A DNA stretch of 13,375 nt from Micrococcales bacterium (GTDB lineage Bacteria > Actinomycetota > Actinomycetes > Actinomycetales > Cellulomonadaceae). Location of the stretch: the NCBI GenBank assembly GCA_009783975.1, contig WRCL01000016.1, forward strand, positions 1-13,375, read 5' to 3'. Below the pieces are notes generated by a model. It saw only the letters and a list, made by a program, of their open reading frames with translations, did not search any database and was not told the DNA's origin. Positions within the stretch are counted from its first letter, which is position 1, and each line of letters opens with the position of its first letter. Shown piece by piece: positions 5,515 through 13,337 of the stretch. The position numbers and the translations under genes are program-made.

Positions 5515-6734
5515 TTGAGGAAGTCGGGGACGTCGAGCTCTTCACGTACGAGGCCGACCTCGTCGGTGAACACACGCGGGACCTCCATCGACGCGAGGGC
5601 GGCAGGGTCGGGGTCTGGTGACAAGAACGCCGGGACCTGCGGGTCGAGCTGGGCGACCGCTGCTGCGTGCCTGGGGGTGAACGGGGTGGGGCCTGACGGT
5701 TCGGGGTCGACGACCGGCCGCTGCATCGGACGGCCAGCCGAACCGGACACCTGGCCGAGCGCGCGCGAGTCGCGGCGCACCTGCGGTGAGCCACCGTCGA
5801 ACCCTGCGGCGATGACGGTGACGCGGACCTCGTCGCCGAGGGCGTCGTCGATGACCGCGCCGAAGATGATGTTCGCCTCGGTGTGGGCGGCCTCCTGGAC
5901 GAGGCGGGCAGCCTCGTTGATCTCGAACAGGCCCAGGTCAGACCCGCCCTGGATCGACAGCAGCACCCCGTGGGCCCCGTCGATGCTCGCTTCGAGCAGC
6001 GGCGAGCTGATGGCCATCTCTGCTGCTTGGACGGCGCGGTCGTCACCGCGGGCAAAACCGATGCCCATGAGCGCAGACCCCGCGCCCTGCATGACGGACT
6101 TGACGTCGGCGAAGTCGAGGTTGATCAGCCCAGGGGTCGTGATGAGGTCGGTGATGCCCTGGACGCCGGACAGCAGCACCTGGTCAGCAGAGCGGAACGC
6201 GTCCAGGACGCTGACCCCGCGGTCGGAGATCGACAGCAGCCGGTCGTTGGGGATGACGATGAGGGTGTCGACCTCGGCACGCAGCGCTTCGATCCCCGCG
6301 TCGGCCTGGACCGAGCGGCGGCGGCCCTCGAAGGTGAACGGCCGGGTGACCACACCGATGGTCAGGGCACCGAGCGACCGGGCGATCCGCGCGACGACCG
6401 GTGCCCCACCGGTGCCGGTGCCGCCGCCCTCTCCTGCGGTGACGAAGACCATGTCTGCACCGCGCAGGACGTCTTCGACCTCTTCGGCGTGGTCGTCTGC
6501 GGCTTTGCGGCCGACCTCGGGGTCGGCCCCTGCCCCCAGGCCCCGGGTCAGCTCACGGCCCACGTCGAGCTTGACGTCGGCGTCAGACATGAGCAGCGCC
6601 TGGGCGTCGGTGTTGATGGCGATGAACTCCACGCCTTTGAGCCCAACTTCGATCATCCGGTTGACGGCGTTGACGCCGCCCCCACCGATGCCGACGACCT
6701 TGATGACCGCCAGGTAGTTCTGGGGAGCTGCCAC
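5511..6734 (-). CDS. ftsZ: Cell division protein FtsZ
   Basis: A 407-residue FtsZ, the tubulin-like GTPase that forms the Z ring. Visible motifs are the N-terminal [15 protein letters not shown] (13-27), the GTP-binding GGGTGTG at 103-109, [10 protein letters not shown] (131-140), and the T7-loop catalytic NLDFADV (205-211). A variable linker (about 317-395) follows, and the tail ends DVPDFLK, the SepF-binding peptide. The GTG at 6732-6734 ([10 protein letters not shown], the common actinobacterial start) has a GAGAGG site 8 bases upstream. An in-frame ATG at 6777-6779 could instead start a leaderless, 15-residue-longer form, because it lies 7 bases after a TATAAC box. The gene is separated from ftsQ by a terminator-like hairpin and followed closely by pgeF. 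Confidence 0.97.
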   Translation of the reverse strand: MAAPQNYLAVIKVVGIGGGGVNAVNRMIEVGLKGVEFIAINTDAQALLMSDADVKLDVGRELTRGLGAGADPEVGRKAADDHAEEVEDVLRGADMVFVTAGEGGGTGTGGAPVVARIARSLGALTIGVVTRPFTFEGRRRSVQADAGIEALRAEVDTLIVIPNDRLLSISDRGVSVLDAFRSADQVLLSGVQGITDLITTPGLINLDFADVKSVMQGAGSALMGIGFARGDDRAVQAAEMAISSPLLEASIDGAHGVLLSIQGGSDLGLFEINEAARLVQEAAHTEANIIFGAVIDDALGDEVRVTVIAAGFDGGSPQVRRDSRALGQVSGSAGRPMQRPVVDPEPSGPTPFTPRHAAAVAQLDPQVPAFLSPDPDPAALASMEVPRVFTDEVGLVREELDVPDFLK

Positions 6735-6764
6735 GGTGGGTGCCTCTCGTTGCGTGTGGTCGAA

Positions 6765-6789
6765 AACCCTCACCTTCATGTTGAGGGTT
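6765..6789 (-). promoter_or_regulatory. 8-bp inverted repeat over the ftsZ -10/start region
   Basis: AACCCTCA (6765-6772) and TGAGGGTT (6782-6789) are perfect inverted copies with a 9-base spacer. One arm overlaps the TATAAC box and the other falls just downstream of the expected transcription start. This is the position of a repressor operator; an RNA hairpin at the extreme 5' end is the alternative. Confidence 0.45.
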
Positions 6790-6792
6790 ATA
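6787..6792 (-). promoter_or_regulatory. Candidate -10 box of an ftsZ promoter
   Basis: The minus strand reads TATAAC, five of six consensus positions, in the most A/T-rich patch of the region. No good -35 box is found 16-18 bases upstream, which is common for actinobacterial promoters. The expected start site is near 6779-6781, about 45 bases before the GTG start of ftsZ. Confidence 0.5.
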
Positions 6793-6880
6793 GTTATGTC
6801 AGGTGCCCTTCGTCGATGACGCTAGGTCCGCACCCGGCCATGGGCAACGACCTCGCCGCGCGTGTCGCGACCAACCCCAC

Positions 6881-6923
6881 AAAGACCCCCCGCCCGGTCA
6901 CCGCACGACCGGGCGCCGGGGGG
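6881..6923 (-). terminator. Strong hairpin over the ftsQ stop codon (terminator or attenuator)
   Basis: CGCCCGGTC and GACCGGGCG (6891-6899 and 6907-6915) form a perfect 9-bp stem with a 7-base loop, and the stem includes the ftsQ stop codon. Runs of C and G outside it (6918-6923 with 6886-6890) can add five more pairs past a two-base bulge. The minus-strand sequence then reads TCTTTGT, an imperfect T tract. It probably ends or attenuates the murD-ftsQ transcript before ftsZ. Confidence 0.6.
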
Positions 6924-8037
6924 CAGACACGTCGATCGTCGTGACGTCGGTGAGGGTCTGCTCGGCGCGCAGGGTTGCCACGACCTGGACCTTGAGCGCG
7001 GAGTCCTCGGCGCTGCCCCACACCACCTCGACCCCGTCGACCAGGGCCAGGCTCACCGTGTCCTGGGTGGGTGCGCTGATGGTCGCGACCTGGGCCACGA
7101 GGTCCGCAGGCAACGCACCGACGACCGCCAGCGCCGCGGCCAACGCCCGGGGGTCGTCGCCGACCTCGACGAGCGGCAACCCGGCAGGCGCTGCCGTGCC
7201 GGTGCCCAGCTGGACACCGTCGAGGTCGACGAGCAGGACATGGTCACCAGCCACGACCGCGGCGGCCGCGACCCGGGGCGTCACAGTGACCGTCAGCCCA
7301 CGTGGCCAGTCGCGGACCACCCGCGCGTCCTTGACACCGTGGACCGCGAGGATCTCCGAGCGCAGCGCGGCGGTGTCCAGCCGGGGCAGGGGCTCACCGG
7401 CGTGCCGGGCGACAACAGCGTGCACCTGGGCGACCGGCACGTCACCGACGACGACGACCTGCTGCGGGTCCAGGCCGAGCACCGGCGAGAAGAACGCGAC
7501 CCACCCAAGCCCGGCGACAGCGGCGACCCCGGCGACCAGCGCCGCGACCTTGCGCCGGATGGCACGCCGGCGTGCCCGGGCACGTTCGGCGAACCGCTGC
7601 GCGGCCTGCTCGACAACCACCCGGTCCCGGCGCGCGACAGGCGCCGCGACACCACCAGAGCCCGCAGCCAGGGCAGAGGGCCGAGAACCCCTTCCCGGCG
7701 TCGCCGGTCTGGTCGTCGCCCGGACCTTGTTCTTCGGTTTGGCTGGACCAGGGCCCTTGGCTCTGGGCCGGGCCTTGGGCTGCGCCGCCTTGGGTTCCGG
7801 CTGGGTCTTGGCCTTGGGCTTGGGCGAAGCTGTGGGCTTGGCGGCAGCCTTGGGCTTGGCCGTGGCCCTGGGCTTCGCCGTGGCTTTCGGCTTCGCCGTG
7901 GTCTTGGGTTTCGCCGTGGCCGGCTTCACTGCGGCGTTGGCCTTGGGTGCCGCCTGGGGCTTGGGCTTGGCGGGCGTGGACGTGGGGCCTTCGCGAGCCA
8001 CGAGACGTCGCGGTGATGGTGGACGTGCGGGGGTCAC
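6898..8037 (-). CDS. ftsQ: Divisome protein FtsQ with a long Lys/Ala/Pro-repeat N-terminal tail
   Basis: A 379-residue FtsQ, a bitopic protein that links early and late divisome proteins. The cytoplasmic tail (1-162) is unusually long and basic and carries six successive hexapeptide units of TAKPKA type (41-76), followed by looser Lys/Pro/Ala sequence to about 104. One membrane segment lies at about 164-183 (VAALVAGVAAVAGLGWVAFF). The extracytoplasmic POTRA domain follows at about 184-255 (FSPVLGLDPQQVVVVGD, then VKDARVVRDWPRGLTVTVTPR), and then the FtsQ beta domain to the C-terminus. Identity rests on this order and on its place between murC and ftsZ. The GTG at 8035-8037 lies 33 bases after the murC stop with only a weak G-rich ribosome binding site, so the exact start is not certain. 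A hairpin overlaps the stop codon. Confidence 0.92.
   Translation of the reverse strand: MTPARPPSPRRLVAREGPTSTPAKPKPQAAPKANAAVKPATAKPKTTAKPKATAKPRATAKPKAAAKPTASPKPKAKTQPEPKAAQPKARPRAKGPGPAKPKNKVRATTRPATPGRGSRPSALAAGSGGVAAPVARRDRVVVEQAAQRFAERARARRRAIRRKVAALVAGVAAVAGLGWVAFFSPVLGLDPQQVVVVGDVPVAQVHAVVARHAGEPLPRLDTAALRSEILAVHGVKDARVVRDWPRGLTVTVTPRVAAAAVVAGDHVLLVDLDGVQLGTGTAAPAGLPLVEVGDDPRALAAALAVVGALPADLVAQVATISAPTQDTVSLALVDGVEVVWGSAEDSALKVQVVATLRAEQTLTDVTTIDVSAPRRPVVR
7810..7917 (-). repeat. Six 18-bp coding repeats (hexapeptide TAKPKA type) in ftsQ
   Basis: Codons 41-76 of ftsQ form six in-frame 18-base units: TAKPKT, TAKPKA, TAKPRA, TAKPKA, AAKPTA and SPKPKA. The first four are nearly identical and the last two have drifted. 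Such Lys/Ala/Pro repeats resemble histone H1-like tails. The number of units may vary between strains. Confidence 0.85.
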
Positions 8038-8070
8038 CGGCGCACCCCCGGTCCACGACGACTCACGGCC

Positions 8071-9495
8071 TCACTCGTGGCGATCACCTCGCGCTGCGAG
8101 GTCTGCGAGCACCACAGGACCCAGGTCGGTGACGTCCCCAGCACCAACAGTGAGGACGAGGTCCCCGCTGCGGGCCGCCGCGGCGACCGCGTGCGCCGCG
8201 TCATACCGGTCAGCGACATAGACCGCCTTGGCGGTGGTCGGCACAGCGTCGACGAGCAGCTGGCTGGTCACCTGCGGGTCGGGGTCTTCGCGTGCGGCGT
8301 ACACCGCGGTGACCACGACCGTGTCAGCCAGGTCCAGCGCCTGGCCGAACTGCGTGGCGAACTGCTTGGTCCGCGAGAACAGGTGCGGCTGGAACAGCAC
8401 GAGCACCCGCCCGGCACCGGCGACCGTCCGGGCCGCGCGCAGCAAGGCGGCGACCTCGGTGGGGTGGTGGGCGTAGTCGTCGACGACGCGGACACCGTCG
8501 ACGGTGCCACGGTCCTCGAACCGCCTGCCCGTCCCGCGGAAGTGCCCCAGGGCCTGCGCGGCGTCGTCCGGGTCGGTCCCCAGGGCGCACAGGACCGTCC
8601 ACGCCGCTGCGGCGTTGAGGGCGTTGTGCGCACCAGGGGCGGCAAGACGCACCCGGGCCGCGGCACCTGACCAGGTCACGGCGACCGACCAGGCGTCCTG
8701 GTCAGGTTCGACAGGTCCGACCCTCACCTGCGCGTCGGGGCTGCTGGCACCGTAGGTGACGATGGTCAGCCCTGGGCGGGCCGCGGCCGCGGCGAGCCGC
8801 GCTGCGCCGGGGTCGTCGGCGCACACGACGAGCAGGCCACCAGGCAAGGCGGGCACCGGCCCGGTGACGCGCTGGGCGAACTCGACGAACGCCTGCTCGA
8901 ACGCCTCGGTGGTGCCGTAGTGGTCCAGGTGGTCTGGTTCGACGTTGGTGACCACCGCGACCTGCGGGGCGTAGGCGAGGAACGACCCGTCGGACTCGTC
9001 AGCCTCGGCGACGAACGGCCCGCACCCGTCGCGGGCACCGCCGAGCCGGCCGGTGTCGTCCACGACCACTCCCCCGATGGCGAACGACGGGTCGGCACCG
9101 GCGTGCACCAGACCGACAGCGACCATCGCCGAGGTCGTCGTCTTGCCGTGGGCACCGGCGACGGCGATGGTCGTGCGGCCAGCCATGAGCGCGGCCAAGG
9201 CCTGCGAACGGTGCAGCACCGCCAACCCCTGGGCGCGGGCTGCCGCGAGCTCGGGGTTGGTCTCGCGGACCGCTGAGGAGACGACGACCGTGTCTGCCCC
9301 GTCGACCGCTGACGCGTCGTGCCCGACGCGCACGTCGACACCGGCAGCCCGCAACGCGTCAAGGCCAGGACCGTCGTGGGCGTCCGAACCGGAGACCGGC
9401 ACACCGCGGGCAGCGAGCAAGAGCGCGACGGCGGACATACCCACACCGCCGATGCCGACCAGGTGCACCCGGCCCAGGTCTGCCAGTCCGGTCAT
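8071..9495 (-). CDS. murC: UDP-N-acetylmuramate-L-alanine ligase MurC
   Basis: A 474-residue MurC, the ATP-dependent cytoplasmic ligase that adds L-Ala to UDP-MurNAc. The UDP-binding VHLVGIGGVGMSA lies at 10-22, the ATP P-loop AGAHGKTTT at 113-121 and EADESDGSF at 164-172. NVEPDHLDHY follows at 184-193, the C-terminal domain signature DDYAHHPTE at 339-347, and FQPHLFSRTK at 368-377. Length is normal. The ATG at 9493-9495 overlaps the murG stop codon (ATGA) and has a strong AGGAAGGGA ribosome binding site inside the murG end. An upstream in-frame extension lacks family sequence. The gene lies between murG and ftsQ as in other actinobacterial dcw clusters; no ddl gene stands between murC and ftsQ here. 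Confidence 0.97.
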   Translation of the reverse strand: MTGLADLGRVHLVGIGGVGMSAVALLLAARGVPVSGSDAHDGPGLDALRAAGVDVRVGHDASAVDGADTVVVSSAVRETNPELAAARAQGLAVLHRSQALAALMAGRTTIAVAGAHGKTTTSAMVAVGLVHAGADPSFAIGGVVVDDTGRLGGARDGCGPFVAEADESDGSFLAYAPQVAVVTNVEPDHLDHYGTTEAFEQAFVEFAQRVTGPVPALPGGLLVVCADDPGAARLAAAAARPGLTIVTYGASSPDAQVRVGPVEPDQDAWSVAVTWSGAAARVRLAAPGAHNALNAAAAWTVLCALGTDPDDAAQALGHFRGTGRRFEDRGTVDGVRVVDDYAHHPTEVAALLRAARTVAGAGRVLVLFQPHLFSRTKQFATQFGQALDLADTVVVTAVYAAREDPDPQVTSQLLVDAVPTTAKAVYVADRYDAAHAVAAAARSGDLVLTVGAGDVTDLGPVVLADLAARGDRHE

Positions 9496-10631
9496 GGTGC
9501 CGTCCCTTCCTGGGCGTGCGTCGCGACGAGGTCCGCCAGGCGGGCCGCACCGTCGCGGACCCCGACGATCGCCGCAGCAGCGGCCATCTGCTCGCGCCGG
9601 GCAGCACCAGCCGGTTCGAGCAACGGCACGAGGTGCTCGCGCAACCACGCTGGTGACAGGTCCTTGTCGTCGACGACCAGGCCGCCGCCGGCCTCGAGGA
9701 CACCGCGGGCGTTGCGGCGCTGCTCACCATTGCCGACCGGTAGCGGCACGTACACCGCAGGGACCCCGAGGGCCGCCATCTCGCAGACCGTCCCGGCCCC
9801 GGCGCGGCACACGACGAGGTCAGCCACGGCCAGGGCGTGGTGCATGTCGTCGAGGTACTCACGCACATGCCACCGGTCGGCGAAGCTTGCCCCTGCGAGC
9901 GCCTCGCGGACCGCGTCGGCCTTGCCCTTGCCGGTCAGGTGCAGCACCTGCACACCGGTCGCAGCGATCTGCTCGGCGGCGGCGACGACTTTCTCGTTGA
10001 GCGACAACGCGCCCAACGAACCGCCGGTGACCAGCAGCGTCGTGGTGCCCTGTGCCAACCCGAGCGCGTCGGCGGCTTCGCGGCGGGTCGCGTCGGGGTC
10101 CGCGGCGGTCTCCGCGACGAGCTGAGCCATGGCCGCGCGCAGGGGCAGGCCCGTCACCGTCGCCCCCGGCAGCGTCGTCCCGGCGAAGGTCACCGCGACA
10201 CCTGCGGCCCACCGGGCGCCCAGACGGTTGGCAAGGCCCGGGCGGGCGTTCTGCTCGTGGACGACGACCGGGACGCAGGCGCGCCTGGCCGCGAGGTACG
10301 CCGGTGTCGCGACATACCCGCCGAACCCGACGACGACCTGCGCACCGACCTGGTCGATGGCCGCACGTGCCGCGGCGACCGCCCGGCGCAGCCGCGCCGG
10401 GACCGCGAACAGGGCCGGGGACGGACGGCGTGGCAAAGGCACCCGCGGCACGACCGCAAGCTCGAACCCGGCGGCGGGCACGAGGTCAGCCTCCAGGCCC
10501 TCGGCGGTGCCCAGGACGAGGACCTGCGCGTCTGCGTCGCGCGCGCGCAGCTCGGCTGCGAGGGCGAGCAGGGGGTTGACGTGCCCGGCGGTGCCACCAC
10601 CGGCGAGCAGGACGCGGAGCGGTTCAGCCAC
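9492..10631 (-). CDS. murG: Lipid II-forming GlcNAc transferase MurG
   Basis: A 379-residue MurG, the peripheral membrane glycosyltransferase that adds GlcNAc to lipid I to make lipid II. The N-terminal glycine-rich loop LAGGGTAGHVNP is at 9-20, the second loop GFGGYVATPAYLAA at 102-115, and VHEQNARPGLANR at 124-136. VTGGSLGA at 201-208 starts the C-terminal half, and CRAGAGTVCEMAALGVPAV at 275-293 is the donor-binding signature, followed by PVGNGEQRRNA. The GTG at 10629-10631 has a GGAGG site 4 bases upstream and overlaps the end of ftsW by 8 bases. The end overlaps murC by 4 bases, so coupled translation across ftsW-murG-murC is expected. Confidence 0.97.
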   Translation of the reverse strand: MAEPLRVLLAGGGTAGHVNPLLALAAELRARDADAQVLVLGTAEGLEADLVPAAGFELAVVPRVPLPRRPSPALFAVPARLRRAVAAARAAIDQVGAQVVVGFGGYVATPAYLAARRACVPVVVHEQNARPGLANRLGARWAAGVAVTFAGTTLPGATVTGLPLRAAMAQLVAETAADPDATRREAADALGLAQGTTTLLVTGGSLGALSLNEKVVAAAEQIAATGVQVLHLTGKGKADAVREALAGASFADRWHVREYLDDMHHALAVADLVVCRAGAGTVCEMAALGVPAVYVPLPVGNGEQRRNARGVLEAGGGLVVDDKDLSPAWLREHLVPLLEPAGAARREQMAAAAAIVGVRDGAARLADLVATHAQEGTAP

Positions 10632-11937
10632 GAGACCTCCGGGATCTGTGCGTGCCGGAGCGTCCCAGCACAGCGATGGACCGGCGCACGACCCCAGGGC
10701 GGGCAGCCAGCGCTGCGGCGGCCTGCGGGTCGGACCGGGCGTAGGAGATGACCACACCGAGGGCGGCCATCGTCATCGTCAGCGCCGACCCCCCGGCGGA
10801 GACCAACGGCAGCGGCACCCCGACGACCGGCACCAACCGCAGCACGACGCCGATGTTGACCAGGGCCTGGCCGATGACCCAGGCGAAGATCGCCCCGGTC
10901 GTGATCCGCGCGGACGGCTCGGGGTGGTGGCGCACGATCCGCAGCATCGCCACGGCGAGCAGGACGAACAGCCCCAGGACCATGAGCGTGCCGAGCAGGC
11001 CGAGCTCTTCGCCGATGATCGCGAAGATGAAGTCGTTGTGCGCCGCAGGCAGGTACGACCATTTCTGGCGCGACTCACCCAGCCCCAGCCCGAAGAGCCC
11101 CCCACTGGCCAGAGCCCATGTGCCGTGGTCGGTCTGGAAGCACAACCCTGCCGAGTCGGTGCACTCGCCCAACCAGCTGCCGATGCGCTGGGCGCGGTTT
11201 GAGCTGGGCTGGGAGACGATGAGCCCCGCGACACCGATGGCGGCGAGCACCCCGCCGGTGGCGAACATCCACACCGGCACCCCGGCGACGAACAACGCCC
11301 CAGCGACGAGCAGCGCGATGACCAGCGCCGTGCCGAGGTCCTTGCCTGCCAGGACCGCCCCGACCGCAGCGGCGGCCCCGAGCAGACCAGGGACGAGCAC
11401 ATGGCGCACCTGGCCGAGCAAGGCTTGTTTGCGCACGAGCACAACCCCGAGCCACAGCGCCAGGGCGAGCTTGACCGCCTCAGAAGGCTGGGCTGAGAAC
11501 CCTGGGGTGCACACCCAGTTCTGGTTGCCCCCTGACCCGCAGCCGATCCCCGGGACGAACACCAACGCCTGGAACCCCAGCGCTGCGACGAGGACGAACC
11601 AGGCCAGGCGGGTCTGCCAGGCAGTCGTCATCCGTGTGGCGAGGAGCATGAGCGGCAACCCGAACAGGGCGTACTTGGTCTGCTTGGCGAACGCCGCGTA
11701 CGGCGAGCCTCCTTTGACGATGGAGTCCACCGACGATGACGACAGCACCATGACCAGGCCCAGGACGACGAGCACCGACGTGGACCCGACGAGCAGGTAG
11801 TACGTGGTCAGCGGACGGGCCATGACCTGCTGGACCCAACGCCCGGCCGCCGTCCGCGCTGTGGGGGCCGGGCGCCCACGCTCACCTGGTGACGGCGGTG
11901 GGACGACGACGACGGCCCCCGGCCGCGGGCCGCTCAC
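10624..11937 (-). CDS. ftsW: Septal peptidoglycan polymerase FtsW
   Basis: A 437-residue SEDS-family glycosyltransferase that polymerises lipid II at the septum with a class B penicillin-binding protein. A Pro-rich cytoplasmic start (1-40) precedes about ten membrane segments. Family motifs are NQNWV (138-142), AQPSEAVKLA (149-158), the large extracytoplasmic loop ending LASGGLFGLGLGESRQKW (276-293), AAHNDFIFAIIGEELG (298-313) and VGVPLPLVSAGGSAL (372-386). Asp302 in HNDF is the expected catalytic Asp. Four cysteines lie in two regions predicted to be outside the membrane (133, 143, 259, 266). The C-terminal tail is basic. The GTG at 11935-11937 shares bases with the murD stop (GTGA), and the gene overlaps murG by 8 bases. 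Confidence 0.95.
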   Translation of the reverse strand: MSGPRPGAVVVVPPPSPGERGRPAPTARTAAGRWVQQVMARPLTTYYLLVGSTSVLVVLGLVMVLSSSSVDSIVKGGSPYAAFAKQTKYALFGLPLMLLATRMTTAWQTRLAWFVLVAALGFQALVFVPGIGCGSGGNQNWVCTPGFSAQPSEAVKLALALWLGVVLVRKQALLGQVRHVLVPGLLGAAAAVGAVLAGKDLGTALVIALLVAGALFVAGVPVWMFATGGVLAAIGVAGLIVSQPSSNRAQRIGSWLGECTDSAGLCFQTDHGTWALASGGLFGLGLGESRQKWSYLPAAHNDFIFAIIGEELGLLGTLMVLGLFVLLAVAMLRIVRHHPEPSARITTGAIFAWVIGQALVNIGVVLRLVPVVGVPLPLVSAGGSALTMTMAALGVVISYARSDPQAAAALAARPGVVRRSIAVLGRSGTHRSRRSRG

Positions 11938-13337
11938 GTGGCAGGTGCCAGCGCACGTGCTGCGTAGGCGAACCGGTCTCCGCGGTCGGCGTAGGACGTG
12001 AACTGGTCCATCGACGCGGAGGCTGGTGCGAGCAGCACGACCACCGGCCCCGGCCCCGCGGTGGGGTCGGTGGCCAGCCGGTGGGCAGCGGCGACGGCAC
12101 GGGACATCACAGTCCCAGTCTCGCCGTCGTCGACCTCGATCACAGGGACCTGCGGCGCGTGTCGGGCCAGAGCCTCACGCCACGGGCCCCGGTCGGTGCC
12201 GATGAGCACCGCTGCGCGCAACCGGTCGGCGCGTGTGGCGACGAGGTCGTCGAAGACGGCCCCTTTGGCCAGACCCCCGGCGATCCACACGACCGAGCGC
12301 GGAGCGAACCCGGCGAGCGAGGCAGCAGCCGCGTGGGCGTTGGTCGCCTTGGAGTCGTCGACGAAGCTCACGTCGCCGACCTGGGCGACGGTGACGATCC
12401 GGTGCGCACCTGGGGTGAACGCGGCCAGACCCTCGCCGACGTGCGCCGGGGCCACGCCGTGGGCACGGGCCAGCGCCGCAGCGGCGAGGGCGTCAGCCAC
12501 GACGTGCGAGGCCACGGTGCCGTCGGGACCTGCCAGGGCCGCGAGGTCTGCGACTGCCGCGAGCTCGACGAGGTCGTCGCCGGTCGCACGGTCGACGAGC
12601 GTGGCGTCAACCACCCCGTACTGGCCTGGGCCCGGAGGGCCGAGGGTGAAACCGACCTGCCCGCGGTCGTGTCCGGTGTGGTCGCACACCAGCCGTGCCG
12701 TCGCCGGGTCGTCGGCGTTGTAGACCACGGTGCCCGCCTCGTGCCAGACCTTGGCCTTGTCGGCGGCGTAGGCCTCCAGGGAGCCGTGCCAGTCCAGGTG
12801 GTCGGCAGCGATGTTGAGCACCGCCCCGGCACGTGCGGCGACCGAAGAGGTGAAGTGCAGCTGGAAGCTCGACAGCTCCACGGCGAGCACGTCGACGTCG
12901 GGGTCGGTGACGACCTGCACGACCGGAGTACCGACGTTGCCGACCTCGGCGACGCGTTCACCAGCCGCAGCAAGGACGCTGGCGAGCATCCCCACTGTTG
13001 TCGTCTTGCCGTTGGTCCCGGTCAGGGCCAGCCACGGCGCCAGACCCCGCCCCGGGCGTTCGGCCCGCAACCACCACGCGAGCTCGACCTCGGAGACGAC
13101 GGCGAGCCCTGCGCCGGCCGCCGCGGTCAGCAGCCTGTGGTGCGGGGGCAACCCAGGTGAGGTGACGACCAGGTCGTAGCCGGCCAGGTCGACACTGGCG
13201 AGGTCGTGGTGGTCCGCGTCGTCGGCGCGGTCGTCGTAGGTGCTCACGGCTGCGCCGGCGTTGCGTGCGGCCCTGGCGGCAGCACGCCCTGAGGTTCCCA
13301 GCCCGGCGACCAGGACCCGGGCGCGGTCCAGGTCCAC
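11934..13337 (-). CDS. murD: UDP-MurNAc-L-alanine-D-glutamate ligase MurD
   Basis: A 467-residue MurD, the ATP-dependent cytoplasmic ligase that adds D-Glu to UDP-MurNAc-L-Ala. Motifs are the N-terminal Rossmann loop VLVAGLGTSGRAA, the P-loop LTGTNGKTTTVGML (about 105-118), ELSSFQL, NIAADHLDWHGSLEAY, the carbamylated-Lys region AADKAKVW, VDDSKATN (about 326-333), GGLAKG, and the C-terminal LLAPASASMDQF. The start is ambiguous. The GTG at 13335-13337 shares its first base with the mraY stop and puts the Rossmann strand close to the N-terminus as usual. An in-frame GTG at 13350-13352 would add five residues and overlap mraY by 16 bases. It is coupled to ftsW by a 4-base overlap. Confidence 0.95.
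   Translation of the reverse strand: MDLDRARVLVAGLGTSGRAAARAARNAGAAVSTYDDRADDADHHDLASVDLAGYDLVVTSPGLPPHHRLLTAAAGAGLAVVSEVELAWWLRAERPGRGLAPWLALTGTNGKTTTVGMLASVLAAAGERVAEVGNVGTPVVQVVTDPDVDVLAVELSSFQLHFTSSVAARAGAVLNIAADHLDWHGSLEAYAADKAKVWHEAGTVVYNADDPATARLVCDHTGHDRGQVGFTLGPPGPGQYGVVDATLVDRATGDDLVELAAVADLAALAGPDGTVASHVVADALAAAALARAHGVAPAHVGEGLAAFTPGAHRIVTVAQVGDVSFVDDSKATNAHAAAASLAGFAPRSVVWIAGGLAKGAVFDDLVATRADRLRAAVLIGTDRGPWREALARHAPQVPVIEVDDGETGTVMSRAVAAAHRLATDPTAGPGPVVVLLAPASASMDQFTSYADRGDRFAYAARALAPAT

Noticed and set aside
7750..7960. A possible CRISPR array suggested by short tandem repeats
   Set aside because: The units are contiguous 18-base coding repeats in frame with ftsQ, with no spacers.
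9496..9648. A 51-residue N-terminal extension of MurC
   Set aside because: It lies inside murG, has no family similarity, and the ATG at 9495 has a strong ribosome binding site and the normal MurC start.
10632..10757. An N-terminal extension of MurG
   Set aside because: It overlaps ftsW and lacks MurG sequence; the GTG at 10631 directly precedes the glycine-rich loop and has a GGAGG site.
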